Below, in pieces: positions 44,897 through 54,158 of a stretch of DNA of 64,000 bases. This stretch comes from Alsobacter soli (GTDB taxonomy: Bacteria; Pseudomonadota; Alphaproteobacteria; Rhizobiales; Beijerinckiaceae): the NCBI GenBank assembly GCA_945883115.1, contig CAMCXA010000001.1, positions 62,001 through 126,000 of the forward strand. The letters run 5' to 3'. The translations under genes and the position numbers were made by a program. How positions within the stretch are numbered: the stretch's first letter is position 1; the number at the start of each line of letters is the position of its first letter. Below the pieces are notes generated by a model. The model saw nothing but the letters and a program-made list of their open reading frames with translations. It did not search any database and was not told where the DNA came from.

Positions 44897-46249
44897 ATGA
44901 CGGGTTCCGTTCGAGCCGAAGGAATTGTGGAGGGTCGTCTCGGTAAAGATGAGTATGATGCAAACTTCTCTGATATCCATCCACTGTTATCGCGGCATGA
45001 AGCATTTGTTGAATCAGATCGTTGTTACTTTTGTCATGATGCTCCTTGTCAAAAAGCATGTCCGACTTCGATTGATATTCCGCTTTTCATCAGACAAATC
45101 GCAAATTCCAACGAGATAGGTGCAGCCGAAACGATCTTAAATGCCAACATTCTTGGAGGAATGTGCGCACGAGTCTGTCCAACGGAAACACTTTGTGAAG
45201 AGGCTTGTGTCCGCGAGCACTCTGAAGGTAAACCTGTAAAAATTGGGCTTCTGCAACGCCATGCGACAGATGCTTTGCTGGATGCCGGGAAGCAGCCGTT
45301 TCGAAGGGCAGAGCCTACCGGGAAGAAAGTTGCTGTTATCGGCGGCGGTCCAGCAGGCCTCGCATGTGCACACAAACTTGCGGAATTCGGTCATTCGGTC
45401 ACGATATTTGAAGCCAAACACGTATTGGGCGGCCTGAATGAGTTTGGAATAGCAGCTTACAAATCAACAGAAAATTTTGCCCAAAGAGAAGTGGATTTTG
45501 TGCTTTCAATTGGCGGAATAGAGACAAAAACCGTCCAATCGCTTGGAGTGGACTTCGAGATTGGACAGTTACGTAGGGAGTACGATGCGGTTTTCGTTGG
45601 CACTGGACTCAGCGCTGTAAATAAACTCGGCCTTTCGGGTGAGGATGATTTGACGGGTGTGATTGACGCCGTTGATTATATTTCAAAATTACGGCAATCG
45701 AAGGATCTCTCAAAACTGCCCGTTGGGCGTAATGTTGTCGTTATTGGTGGTGGAATGACGGCGATTGATATAGCTGTTCAGTCAAAAAAGCTTGGTGCTG
45801 AGCATGTTACTGTTGTCTATCGCCGAGGCCAGGACCAGATGAAAGCAAGTGCTTACGAACAGCATCTCGCTCAGATGAGTGGTGTTGCACTTCTCACTTG
45901 GGCTCGACCATCCGAGCTGATCGGCGATAAAGGGAAGTTGACGGCGGTGCGATTTGCCGAAACAGCGGAAAATGCCGGCCAACTTGTTGATGCCGGGGGG
46001 ACATTCACGCTCCCCGCGGATATGGTTTTTACTGCGATTGGACAATTGTTTGTTGCTGATGGCGTTGGGGGCGCGCAACCACTTGCCCTCAGCGGTGGCC
46101 GCATTGTTGTTGATCAGGAACGCAAAACGAGCGTTTCAGGTGTGTGGGCTGGCGGTGACTGTGTTGCCGGTGGGCAGGATTTGACCGTTTCGGCGGTTGA
46201 AGACGGCAAGCAAGCCGCTTTTTCAATTCATCGCGCTTTGAGCGTTTAA
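44897..46249 (+). CDS. preT: NAD-dependent dihydropyrimidine dehydrogenase, PreT subunit
   Basis: 450 aa, glutamate-synthase-small-chain-like flavoprotein. N-terminal iron-sulfur Cys sets CHDAPCQKACPTSIDIP and CARVCPTETLCEEACVREH, FAD site VAVIGGGPAGLACAHKLAEF, NAD site NVVVIGGGMTAIDIAVQSKK. Transfers electrons from NADH for reduction of uracil and thymine. Strong GGAGGAAAG before ATG. Transcribed with preA, 23 bp apart. Confidence 0.94.
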   Translation: MTGSVRAEGIVEGRLGKDEYDANFSDIHPLLSRHEAFVESDRCYFCHDAPCQKACPTSIDIPLFIRQIANSNEIGAAETILNANILGGMCARVCPTETLCEEACVREHSEGKPVKIGLLQRHATDALLDAGKQPFRRAEPTGKKVAVIGGGPAGLACAHKLAEFGHSVTIFEAKHVLGGLNEFGIAAYKSTENFAQREVDFVLSIGGIETKTVQSLGVDFEIGQLRREYDAVFVGTGLSAVNKLGLSGEDDLTGVIDAVDYISKLRQSKDLSKLPVGRNVVVIGGGMTAIDIAVQSKKLGAEHVTVVYRRGQDQMKASAYEQHLAQMSGVALLTWARPSELIGDKGKLTAVRFAETAENAGQLVDAGGTFTLPADMVFTAIGQLFVADGVGGAQPLALSGGRIVVDQERKTSVSGVWAGGDCVAGGQDLTVSAVEDGKQAAFSIHRALSV

Positions 46250-46272
46250 AATCGTTTTAGGAGGAGCACTTA

Positions 46273-47580
46273 ATGGCCGATCTTCGCACCAACTTCCTCG
46301 GTATCAAATCGCCTAACCCGTTCTGGCTGGCTTCAGCACCACCGACGGATCGAGAAGTCAATGTTGTCCGTGCATTCAAGGCGGGATGGGGTGGCGTAGT
46401 CTGGAAAACGCTTGGCGAAGATCCCCATATCGTGAATGTGAGTGGGCCACGCTACGGCGCGATCCATGGTCCAGATCGCCGATTGATTGGTTTGAACAAT
46501 ATTGAGCTCATCACGGATCGACCGCTTGAGATCAATCTGCAGGAAATTAAAAAAGTGAAGCGGGAATGGCCCGACCGAGCAATGGTCGTTTCGCTTATGG
46601 TTCCTTGTGAAGAAACAAACTGGGCAGCGATCCTCAAACGTGTCGAAGAAACTGAATGTGATGGTGTAGAACTGAATTTTGGTTGTCCTCATGGCATGTC
46701 AGAGCGTGGAATGGGCTCCGCTGTCGGGCAGGTTCCCGAGTATATCGAGATGGTTGCGCGGTGGTGCAAACAGCACACGCGTATGCCTGTTATCGTAAAG
46801 TTAACACCGAATATCACCGATATTCGTTTTCCGGCGCGGGCTGCAAAAAAGGGCGGCGCTGATGCGGTTTCATTGATCAATACAATATCTTCCATCATGT
46901 CCGTTGACCTAGATGCGATGGCGCCATGGCCGCATGTTGACGGAAAGGGGACACATGGCGGCTATTGCGGGCCTGCAGTTAAGCCGATCGCCCTCAATAT
47001 GGTTGCTGAAATTGCTCGTGACCAGGAAACACAAGGACTTCCGATTTCCGCGATTGGCGGAATTACGACGTGGAAAGATGCAGCGGAATTCATTGCGATG
47101 GGGGCGGGAACCGTTCAGGTCTGCACTGCGGCGATGACATATGGGTTCAAGATCGTCGAGGAGATGATCACTGGCCTCTCTCAGTTTATGGATGAAAAAG
47201 GCTATAATTCTATTGAGGATTTCAGAGGTATGGCGATGCCAAAGGTTACGGATTGGCAATATCTCAACCTGAATTATGTTGTGAAGGCGAAAATCGATCA
47301 GGACTTGTGTATTTCGTGCGGAAGGTGCCACCAAGTTTGTGAAGATACCTCACATCAGGCGATCACTAACCTTGTCGACGGAAAGCGTCGTTTCGAGGTG
47401 AAGGATGAGGAATGCGTTGGGTGTAATCTTTGTGCCGTTGTTTGCCCTGTCACGGATTGTATCACGATGGTTCCACAGACTTCGGGAACGGATCCGCGGA
47501 CGGGATTTGAGTATGGGCGTCCTTACGCTAATTGGACGACGCATCCGAACAATCCGGCAGCGAAGATTGCTGCGGAATAA
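46273..47580 (+). CDS. preA: NAD-dependent dihydropyrimidine dehydrogenase, PreA subunit
   Basis: 435 aa. N-terminal DHOD-like FMN barrel (NPFWLASAPPTDREVNVVRA, ELNFGCPHGMSERGMG, KPIALNMVAEIAR), and C-terminal two [4Fe-4S] sites CISCGRCHQVCEDTSHQ and CVGCNLCAVVCPV. Reduces uracil to dihydrouracil in the first step of reductive pyrimidine degradation. Downstream dihydropyrimidinase and ureidopropionase genes are not in this window. AGGAGGAGC precedes ATG. Confidence 0.95.
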   Translation: MADLRTNFLGIKSPNPFWLASAPPTDREVNVVRAFKAGWGGVVWKTLGEDPHIVNVSGPRYGAIHGPDRRLIGLNNIELITDRPLEINLQEIKKVKREWPDRAMVVSLMVPCEETNWAAILKRVEETECDGVELNFGCPHGMSERGMGSAVGQVPEYIEMVARWCKQHTRMPVIVKLTPNITDIRFPARAAKKGGADAVSLINTISSIMSVDLDAMAPWPHVDGKGTHGGYCGPAVKPIALNMVAEIARDQETQGLPISAIGGITTWKDAAEFIAMGAGTVQVCTAAMTYGFKIVEEMITGLSQFMDEKGYNSIEDFRGMAMPKVTDWQYLNLNYVVKAKIDQDLCISCGRCHQVCEDTSHQAITNLVDGKRRFEVKDEECVGCNLCAVVCPVTDCITMVPQTSGTDPRTGFEYGRPYANWTTHPNNPAAKIAAE

Positions 47581-47583
47581 GGA

Positions 47584-48033
47584 TTAGCTTGGTTGTGTTA
47601 TTGGATTGCTGAGTTCGGCGGCGGAGGCGTCACGCTTGATCCGCTCGATCATCGAACGCACGCCGTTTGATCTCTGGGGCGTTAGATGATCGGAGAGACC
47701 TATTTTTTGAAAAAGCGTGCTCGCTTCAATATCTTTTATTTCGGCCGGTGTGTGACCAGAATAGAGAGCGAGAGTAAGCGCGACAAGACCTTTGACGATG
47801 AAGGCGTCGCTGTCACCTGAAAAAGTTAGAATACGTTGACCATTGATGTTCGAAATGTCGGTTTTTACCCAAACCTGACTTGCGCAGCCCATCACACGAT
47901 TTGCTTCGATTCGAGCAGATTCAGGAAGAGTATCCAGGGACTTTCCGAGCTCGATCAAATAGCGGTAGCGGTCATCCCATTCGTCGAGATATGCGAAATT
48001 TTCAATAATTTCTTCGATATTCGTGGTCATCAT
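47584..48033 (-). CDS. sufE: SufE family protein
   Basis: 149 aa. Sulfur acceptor for the SufS desulfurase. Active-site Cys in ANRVMGCASQVWV; LVALTLALYSGHTPAEI and FQKIGLSDHLTPQRSNGVRSMIERIK complete the family. Convergent with preA, 3 bp gap. In related bacteria it lies beside DUF5330 as here. Confidence 0.94.
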   Translation of the reverse strand: MMTTNIEEIIENFAYLDEWDDRYRYLIELGKSLDTLPESARIEANRVMGCASQVWVKTDISNINGQRILTFSGDSDAFIVKGLVALTLALYSGHTPAEIKDIEASTLFQKIGLSDHLTPQRSNGVRSMIERIKRDASAAELSNPITQPS

Positions 48034-48086
48034 GTCATCCTAGAACGTCATATTTCCAGTATAACGTGATTATTCAGAAATGACCT

Positions 48087-48491
48087 TCAAATCTTTTTGT
48101 TGTGGCCCGTTTCGGGAGTTCTGCGAGGTGGCAAAGGGGTGTGTTCAGCGATCGATCCAGTTGCTTCTGGTTCATCCGGTGTTTCGCTCTTGGAATGGTT
48201 GGGTTCTTGACCAATTTCGGACAATTCATTCATTAGATTGTTAAAATCTGCCGAACCATTCTCGATCGAAGCGGTAACTTGGACCGCGTTGACACAAGCG
48301 TCCGGACGACTCTTGCAAGCTGACAGCGTCAATTGCATGACTGATTGGATTTGATCGGTCATGCCCTCAACTGAAGTTGAGACGCTTGCAGCTGTAACTG
48401 TTTTTTCTATCCACGCCGGTAGGCCGGGTTGAGCGGGGGAAATGGCGTAAATTAGACCCACCACAAAAAGAAACCGAAACAAGAAACTCAT
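48087..48491 (-). CDS. DUF5330 domain-containing protein
   Basis: 134 aa with an N-terminal hydrophobic helix MSFLFRFLFVVGLIYAISPA, either an uncleaved anchor or a signal peptide. Two cysteines flank LSACKSRPDACVNAV. The C-terminal tail is acidic/Pro-rich. I recognise the DUF5330 pattern; function is unknown. Same strand as sufE, but 53 bp upstream of it. Confidence 0.75.
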   Translation of the reverse strand: MSFLFRFLFVVGLIYAISPAQPGLPAWIEKTVTAASVSTSVEGMTDQIQSVMQLTLSACKSRPDACVNAVQVTASIENGSADFNNLMNELSEIGQEPNHSKSETPDEPEATGSIAEHTPLPPRRTPETGHNKKI

Positions 48492-48751
48492 GCGGGGTCA
48501 TTTTCCGGAAATAGTGACTGCAACTTTAAGTTTAAAAGACACATTAGCGCGTAATTACAGAAATTTGCACGCAATACATGTAAAAGGTTTCTTACTTGGT
48601 TAGCAAAACGTAAATTTTAGACAAATATCTGGCTAAATGATCATATTTAATAAAAAAATTGTTTTTGCTTCGATTTTTAGGAAACACTTAAGCACGATCA
48701 AGCATCATTGACCTTCAAGTGTATTATTTTTACCGAGATTTCAGGTTGGTT

Positions 48752-50173
48752 ATGCAGATTGGGCGGAAAAAATTTGTAGAGGGTTCTCCTTCGTGGAAAT
48801 TTCCCGCGCGGGGAAACGCGATATCAACGAAGATTTTTGCGAAGATCCATTGGCTTGACCTGGCATTTTTTGTCGTATTCATCTTGCCACCTTATGTCCT
48901 TATCGGGCTATCAAACTGGCAAAATCTTGAGGTTTTTTATAGGTTAATGTTCCTATTTCTATTGATCGGGCAGACTCTTGCAGTCATTTTTTATCAAAAT
49001 TATAAGAAAAAAATCTTTTTTTTGGATGGTATTTTTGAAATTTCCATGTATCATGATCCTTCGGGTTACACGCATGCGGTTTCTTCGGCAGATAGATCAA
49101 AAGACGCAATAAGCACGGATCAATTTTTGGGCATCGGCTTATTCGAGAGACTTCACATTACGAGCAGGCCGGCATATTTGAAGGCGTTATCAGACGCTGT
49201 GCACTCAAATAGCACGGAATTGACCATGCTTTTGATCCGCGTCGAGCGTCCGGGTGCTGATCATCTGGCCCGGGAGCAGTACATCCCTTTTGAGGCCTGT
49301 TTCATGCCCGACAGGGCAAGCGTCTTGCGCAAGACGGATGGCAGACTTCGCGGTGTTTTCAGGGCAGCACATGATGCTAAAGGTGCCCTCGAGATAACGG
49401 ACGAAACGAGCAAGCTGAAGCTTGGGAAGCTCGAGCATGAATTGCGAACGCCACTAAACGCTATTGTCGGATTTTCGGAATTGCTAGCGGACCCGAAAAT
49501 GGTCGCTTCCGATGATCCGCGGCGTGCCGAATATATGAAAATCATAGCAACAGCAGGTCGCCATATGATTGATATTATTGATGATATGTCGGTCCATACT
49601 GATCGAAACTCAGAAAAGGGATGCACGCAGGAGAAAACAAGTTTTCAGGATCTCGTTGATGAGGCCGTCGGGATGCTTTCGCTATCAGCGCGGGCTGCTC
49701 GATCCGATGTTTCAAATACGATCGATCCCGCACTTGTTGTTCCTCCCAATATGCGGCATTCCATCAGGCAGGTTTTACTCAATTTGATCTCGAATTCGGT
49801 TAAATATGCGCCAGCCGGGAAGATCCGGATCGAAGCACAAGAAGACGTGGGCGTTATTACCGTTTCAATATCTGACAATGGAATTGGTGTTGGATCTGAT
49901 GACATTCGTAGATTGGCTGAGCCCTATTTCCGGGCGAGCGGTCATCTGAAAAGCCAAGCGGAAGGTCAAGGTTTGGGATTATCGGTTGTGCAGGGAATTG
50001 TCGATCGTCTGGGTGGCGTATTGGTTTTTGAAAGTGCGCCTGGCAAAGGAACCAAGGTTGTTTTCCGGTTGAGGGCCGATGGCACGCGGCTTAGCGAGCG
50101 AGAGAAGGGGCAGGAAGCCCAAAAAACATTTCCCGGGCTAGATCATCATGGATCGGAACTGAAACGTGCCTGA
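48752..50173 (+). CDS. Membrane sensor histidine kinase
   Basis: About 473 aa. Two membrane segments (LDLAFFVVFILPPYVLIGL and FYRLMFLFLLIGQTLAVIFY), a central region, then HisKA (LEHELRTPLNAIVGFSELL) and HATPase_c with NLISNSVKYAP, DNGIGV and GQGLGLSVV. No receiver is attached. The ATG at 48752 has AGG upstream; GTG at 48719 is an alternative. It overlaps the next gene by 8 bp. The cognate regulator is not adjacent. Confidence 0.88.
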   Translation: MQIGRKKFVEGSPSWKFPARGNAISTKIFAKIHWLDLAFFVVFILPPYVLIGLSNWQNLEVFYRLMFLFLLIGQTLAVIFYQNYKKKIFFLDGIFEISMYHDPSGYTHAVSSADRSKDAISTDQFLGIGLFERLHITSRPAYLKALSDAVHSNSTELTMLLIRVERPGADHLAREQYIPFEACFMPDRASVLRKTDGRLRGVFRAAHDAKGALEITDETSKLKLGKLEHELRTPLNAIVGFSELLADPKMVASDDPRRAEYMKIIATAGRHMIDIIDDMSVHTDRNSEKGCTQEKTSFQDLVDEAVGMLSLSARAARSDVSNTIDPALVVPPNMRHSIRQVLLNLISNSVKYAPAGKIRIEAQEDVGVITVSISDNGIGVGSDDIRRLAEPYFRASGHLKSQAEGQGLGLSVVQGIVDRLGGVLVFESAPGKGTKVVFRLRADGTRLSEREKGQEAQKTFPGLDHHGSELKRA

Positions 50174-50786
50174 GCGAGCTTTTAAAGAGGATATGGAGGA
50201 TCGCGGCGTTCAACGCCGCGCTGTCCGATCCCGGATACGCGGGACAAGGTTTCGCAGCTTAGGGATGATTTTGGCGTCGGTGGCGGTCTTAAATGGCCGA
50301 ATATTGGCGATTTTGATCACTTTGGGAATCTTCTGTGCTTTCGCAACGAATGCGTTGTTTCTTCAGACAGGGTTCCGATCGGGAACAATCCTCGACGACT
50401 TTGATATTCCCCTATTGCCCAGCAGGAATATGAAGTCCGATATTTCGCCGGATCGGGGCAATCTTGGTCTTGCCCAAGCTAGCTTAGCGTCTATCCCGCT
50501 CCCGCGCAATCGGCCTGACGTCGGGAATGAGAATTCAAGCGATCAGATTGACGCATTATTGGCGAGAACGGCAGATTCAGCGATGCTGCCGCAGACAATA
50601 GTTTATATACAACAGACACTTAATAAGCTTGGATATGGACCCTTGGACGAAGGCGGCGTTTATTCCAACTCAGTGAGACTCGCCATATCCCGCTTCGAAA
50701 AAGATCGTCGGATGCACCCAACGGGCGAGATCGACGCGGCACTGGTGAGGGAATTGGGGCGCGCATCTGGCGTGCCATTGGAGTGA
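50166..50786 (+). CDS. Peptidoglycan-binding domain membrane protein
   Basis: 206 aa. A single N-terminal membrane helix (RILAILITLGIFCAFATNALFL) and a C-terminal PG_binding_1 domain (YIQQTLNKLGYGPLDEGGVYSNSVRLAISRFEKDRR). GTG start overlaps the kinase end; stop overlaps the DUF1491 start (GTGA). The coupling hints that kinase and wall sensor act together; this is inference. Confidence 0.85.
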   Translation: MPERAFKEDMEDRGVQRRAVRSRIRGTRFRSLGMILASVAVLNGRILAILITLGIFCAFATNALFLQTGFRSGTILDDFDIPLLPSRNMKSDISPDRGNLGLAQASLASIPLPRNRPDVGNENSSDQIDALLARTADSAMLPQTIVYIQQTLNKLGYGPLDEGGVYSNSVRLAISRFEKDRRMHPTGEIDAALVRELGRASGVPLE

Positions 50787-51130
50787 TTGTGGGGGGTCGT
50801 CTCAGGGCCGATATCTGGGTTGCTGCCTATCTTCGCCGCTGTGCGAGTGAGGGCGTATTCGCTGCTCTACGGCGGCGTGGCGCCGCTGAAGCTGGGGCTG
50901 TTTTTATCAAGATCGACCGTTTGGACGGCCGAGCCGCTTTGCTGGGACCGGCCCTCGCATTGTCTGATGACTCATCGTGCGAGCGGCGCTTTGAGCGGTT
51001 GATGGAGGAGGGGAGTTCAGACGAGATCGAGGCGCGGATGGCAAAGGAAATTCGGTTTGACGCCGACCTTTGGTATGTCGAGATCGAGGATCGAACGGGT
51101 CGATCCTTTGTCGATGAAGTGAAGCAATAA
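50783..51130 (+). CDS. DUF1491 family protein
   Basis: 115 aa. RLRADIWVAAYLRRCASEGV, GAVFIKIDRL and ARMAKEIRFDADLWYVEIED are the DUF1491 features. Alphaproteobacterial family of unknown function. GTG start inside GTGA. Confidence 0.85.
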   Translation: MIVGGRLRADIWVAAYLRRCASEGVFAALRRRGAAEAGAVFIKIDRLDGRAALLGPALALSDDSSCERRFERLMEEGSSDEIEARMAKEIRFDADLWYVEIEDRTGRSFVDEVKQ

Positions 51131-51138
51131 AGTAAATA

Positions 51139-52236
51139 TCAAGCTATCCGCAATTGTCTTGCATACTTGTAAGCGTCGGGTTTTTCTCCCGCAATAGCAT
51201 CGGATACTATCAGTTCCTCGATCGAGGTTGATTTAATATTTTCGTCGATCCTAATTGCGAGCATCCGTTCAATGAGCCACCGAGCGGAGCTTTTATTCAT
51301 TATTTCGATCATTTGCTTCAGAAATTGGCGTGACCGAAAATTTAGATTTTCAAAATTAAAACTATACTCGAGTATCTGGGGCAGATTGTTTAAGCGGAAG
51401 CCGAGGGCAGAGAGCAAGATGGTCAATCCGACGCCCCGGTGATCGCTTGCAATGCGCTCAATTTGGGAGGTTTGAACCTGAAAAGCGCTGGCACACTGCG
51501 CAAAAAACTCCGTCTTGATGCTTTTGGAAGCCTGAATTGAAGACAGAAGTTCAGGATCGGGCGAATAATTAGAGGGCATCTTTCGCTCTGCCGAACCGAT
51601 GAGTTCATTGACGGATTGAAGGATATCGAGTGCTGTTTCGAGGTCTGCCGCAGGTACGAGACAACCGCGTTGAGCGAGTGTTAGATCAGGTCGGTCAAGT
51701 AGGGCGCGAGCGAGATCGGGGCTCCTCATCGCACGGATCATCAGCCGCTCAAGGACCTTATAAGGAATTGATATCTCGTGATTTTCAGCAAGTAAAATAT
51801 CAATCGACCGGTCATTTCGGTTCAGAAGAAATTGAAGAGGCAAAAGGTCAAGATCTGTGCGTGCAGTAATGGCCGCAGCCTCGTCACGCCGCAGGCCAGT
51901 GGTTGCACCCAGGATCAAATCACGTGGTAACCACGATGCCTCTGACAGCACGATGCGCGTCGACAGGTCATGGCGCGTCAGAAAGGCCCCTATCATGCCT
52001 TCATCCAAACGTCTGTTCAGTGCGAGTGTCTGAGCGATGCAAGCCGCTGCATCACTTGATACTTCATTCAAAAGTTTAGTGATGGCTTTGGCAATAGATC
52101 CGAGTTCCGTAGCGGATTTAACTGAAGAATTTAAAAATATTTCCACGATTTGCTTCAAAAAATCAGAAGGATCAATCGGGGAAGATCTTTGAAAATCAAC
52201 GCTGGAAACGTGAGCTGTCATATGGAACCGAATCAT
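51139..52236 (-). CDS. DUF2336 domain-containing protein
   Basis: About 365 aa, almost entirely helical, with repeated LTRHDLSTRIVLSEASWLP-type units. It matches the DUF2336 pattern of alphaproteobacteria, function not known to me. Start among ATGs at 52236 and 52221 is unclear. Convergent with DUF1491. Confidence 0.75.
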   Translation of the reverse strand: MIRFHMTAHVSSVDFQRSSPIDPSDFLKQIVEIFLNSSVKSATELGSIAKAITKLLNEVSSDAAACIAQTLALNRRLDEGMIGAFLTRHDLSTRIVLSEASWLPRDLILGATTGLRRDEAAAITARTDLDLLPLQFLLNRNDRSIDILLAENHEISIPYKVLERLMIRAMRSPDLARALLDRPDLTLAQRGCLVPAADLETALDILQSVNELIGSAERKMPSNYSPDPELLSSIQASKSIKTEFFAQCASAFQVQTSQIERIASDHRGVGLTILLSALGFRLNNLPQILEYSFNFENLNFRSRQFLKQMIEIMNKSSARWLIERMLAIRIDENIKSTSIEELIVSDAIAGEKPDAYKYARQLRIA

Positions 52237-52252
52237 CAAAGATAAATAAAAC

Positions 52253-52302
52253 CTAACGTATTTTTATTTATAGTAAATATTCGTTAGCAAATGATTAACC
52301 AT
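52253..52302. promoter_or_regulatory. Inverted repeat and CtrA-like half site
   Basis: CTAACG (52253-52258) and CGTTAG (52282-52287) form a spaced inverted repeat; TTAACCAT lies at 52295-52302, resembling a CtrA half-site. Between DUF2336 and a small rightward ORF. Confidence 0.3.
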
Positions 52303-52357
52303 ATTATGGGATTTATCGAAGTGTCTTTCAGGCGTGTGCCGGAGGGAGGAATTCGTC

Positions 52358-52558
52358 ATGGGCGAACTTGTTGATTTTGTTGCTTTTTTTAGATCGCGCG
52401 AGCGACTCGTCGTGCCTCCGTCGGACGGTGGGGAGGTTCTTCCGTTCACTGGCGTTCGTTACTCACGTCACGACGTAGCGGCAATTGAAGTCCCTTCCCC
52501 GCAAGGAGTAATGTCGTGTGGCCGGAAGCGGCGCAAGAGCAAGAACCGCCAGGGCTAA
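52358..52558 (+). CDS. Small hypothetical protein (66 aa)
   Basis: ATG preceded by GGAGGAATTCGTC, a strong ribosome-binding site that makes translation likely. Protein begins MGELVDFVAFFRSRERLVVP and ends in a very basic tail (CGRKRRKSKNRQG). I do not recognise the family. Followed 14 bp later by a lipoprotein gene on the same strand. Confidence 0.6.
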   Translation: MGELVDFVAFFRSRERLVVPPSDGGEVLPFTGVRYSRHDVAAIEVPSPQGVMSCGRKRRKSKNRQG

Positions 52559-52572
52559 ATCGGAGTGCGGTC

Positions 52573-53277
52573 ATGAACATCAAGGACTGGCAGAAGGCCT
52601 TGATCCCGCTTATTTTTTTGGCGTTGACCGGGTGTTACGAAACGGGTGATTTCGGGCGTCGGAAACCCGGATTATTCGAGGGGAAAAAGGGGCCGGATCT
52701 GTTCCCGGCGAGGTTTGATTCGAACTATACCTGGACTGAAGACGAGACGGAGCTGCGGAACCGGTCCGTTATGCTCTTGTTCAATCCGCGACCTCCAACG
52801 TTACCAAGTATTGACAGGATTGAGCGGAACAACGGGGTCGATTCCCAGTCCTACTATTCCAGAATAGCGGGGGGTCATGACCAGTCAGTTCTCCAACGTT
52901 ACCAGCGGATCTTGTTGGACATCGCCGACGACCTCGAATTGATCCCGATCGAGCGGGAAGTCGCGTGTCGAGTCGTCGCGACCGACAAGGTGCGGGTGGC
53001 GGCGATCAAAGCTGCCCGGGGCCTCACCGAGGAAGAGGTGATGTTGGCTAAGGAGCGGGTGGCGGAGAACGACGAGCTGATCGACACGGTGGAGGCGAGC
53101 TTGCCGAAGAGGGTCGACGCCTACCATTACGCGCTGACCCGACTGGTGGCGGGGTCGCCCGACCGGAAGGCGGTCGAGGTCGAGCAGGCGATCCGGACTT
53201 TGCGGGCAGAGGTGGCGAAGGGGCTGCCATGTCCGAGAGGCGGCGGTTCGGGTAAGTCGATCACCCGCAAGGGCTGA
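52573..53277 (+). CDS. Hypothetical lipoprotein
   Basis: About 234 aa. [21 protein letters not shown] is a lipobox; ribosome-binding GGAG lies seven bases before ATG. The rest is helical and rich in Arg/Glu ([13 protein letters not shown]), with no known domain. Upstream in-frame GTG at 52516 is less likely. Probably in an operon with the 66-aa ORF. Confidence 0.7.
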   Translation: MNIKDWQKALIPLIFLALTGCYETGDFGRRKPGLFEGKKGPDLFPARFDSNYTWTEDETELRNRSVMLLFNPRPPTLPSIDRIERNNGVDSQSYYSRIAGGHDQSVLQRYQRILLDIADDLELIPIEREVACRVVATDKVRVAAIKAARGLTEEEVMLAKERVAENDELIDTVEASLPKRVDAYHYALTRLVAGSPDRKAVEVEQAIRTLRAEVAKGLPCPRGGGSGKSITRKG

Positions 53278-53369
53278 GATTCTGGAGACGTCCGGTTTTA
53301 CTTGAGGACGAAGCGGGATTCAGGCAAGCTAAGTTGACCCGCGATCACCGAGGCCGAAGGGAATGGTGC

Positions 53370-53906
53370 ATGACCGCCGAGACGAGCAGCGAGGCGCCGT
53401 TCTGGAAAGTGAAGACGCTGGAGGAGATGGATGCTTCCGAGTGGGAGAGCCTCTGCGACGGGTGCGGGCGGTGCTGCCTGATCAAGCTGGAAGATGAAGA
53501 TACGGGTGCCTATTACGGGACCGACGTTGCCTGCCAGCTCTTTGACGCCAAGACGTGCCGCTGCAGCGACTACGAGAACAGGGACAAGACGGTGAGTGAT
53601 TGCGTCAGGCTGACGCCGACGGCGGTGCGGGAGCTCGGCTGGTTGCCACCGACCTGTGCCTACCGGTTGGTAGCGGACGGGAAAGAGCTAATGTGGTGGC
53701 ATCCGCTGGTGTCGGGACGCGCCGAGACGGTCGAGGAAGCGGGGGTCTCCATTCGCGGACGTGTGTTCGCCAAAGAGGACGAAATCGCGACTGAAGACCT
53801 GCCGGAGCGGATCAGACGATGGCCGTTGCAGTGGCCGAAGGGTGCTAGATCACAAAAATCAAATTTTGCAACTGTCCTAAAGGACATGTTGAAGCGTCGA
53901 TTTTAG
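53370..53906 (+). CDS. YcgN family cysteine-cluster protein
   Basis: About 178 aa. Three cysteine groups: [38 protein letters not shown] and [10 protein letters not shown] ... [11 protein letters not shown], characteristic of UPF0260/YcgN (putative metal/Fe-S binding). Function unknown. Its 3' end carries one of two matching palindromes. Confidence 0.9.
   Translation: MTAETSSEAPFWKVKTLEEMDASEWESLCDGCGRCCLIKLEDEDTGAYYGTDVACQLFDAKTCRCSDYENRDKTVSDCVRLTPTAVRELGWLPPTCAYRLVADGKELMWWHPLVSGRAETVEEAGVSIRGRVFAKEDEIATEDLPERIRRWPLQWPKGARSQKSNFATVLKDMLKRRF
53873..53886. promoter_or_regulatory. Palindrome TGTCC-N4-GGACA (copy 1)
   Basis: TGTCCTAAAGGACA, perfect, in the last codons of the YcgN gene. Same arms as the copy at 53916-53929, 43 bp centre to centre. 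Confidence 0.5.
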
Positions 53907-53913
53907 GCCATTT

Positions 53914-53936
53914 ACTGTCCAATAGGACAGTTGACA
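53914..53936. promoter_or_regulatory. Palindrome TGTCC-N4-GGACA (copy 2) with TTGACA
   Basis: ACTGTCC-AATA-GGACAGT, perfect, then TTGACA at 53931-53936 overlapping its last base. Likely an operator on a promoter for the gene at 54159. About four helical turns from copy 1, so two dimers could cooperate. Confidence 0.5.
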
Positions 53937-54158
53937 ACATTATTAGGAAATAATTCGTTTACTTTACGGAAATTTGTGTTTATTTGTTTGCAACGCTTCT
54001 GAACGGCCGAAAAAACGGAGCTGAGGGCGGGAACCTTTTCGTGCAACGGATCGTCCCGTCGCCTCGGTTTTCAAGCAGCGGGTGCTCAGAAGCGGGCCCG
54101 ATTTCCGGGAGTATTGCGTGATCCACTTGTCCCATCATTTTTGCGAGAGTGTCTCATT
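53937..54158. other. 5' region of the 54159 gene
   Basis: AT-rich for the first 60 bp, then GC-rich; no ORF recognised. The operator pair lies just upstream. Confidence 0.4.

Noticed and set aside
44897-45119. Alternative small ORF at the start of preT
   Set aside because: Out of frame with the clear iron-sulfur motifs of PreT.
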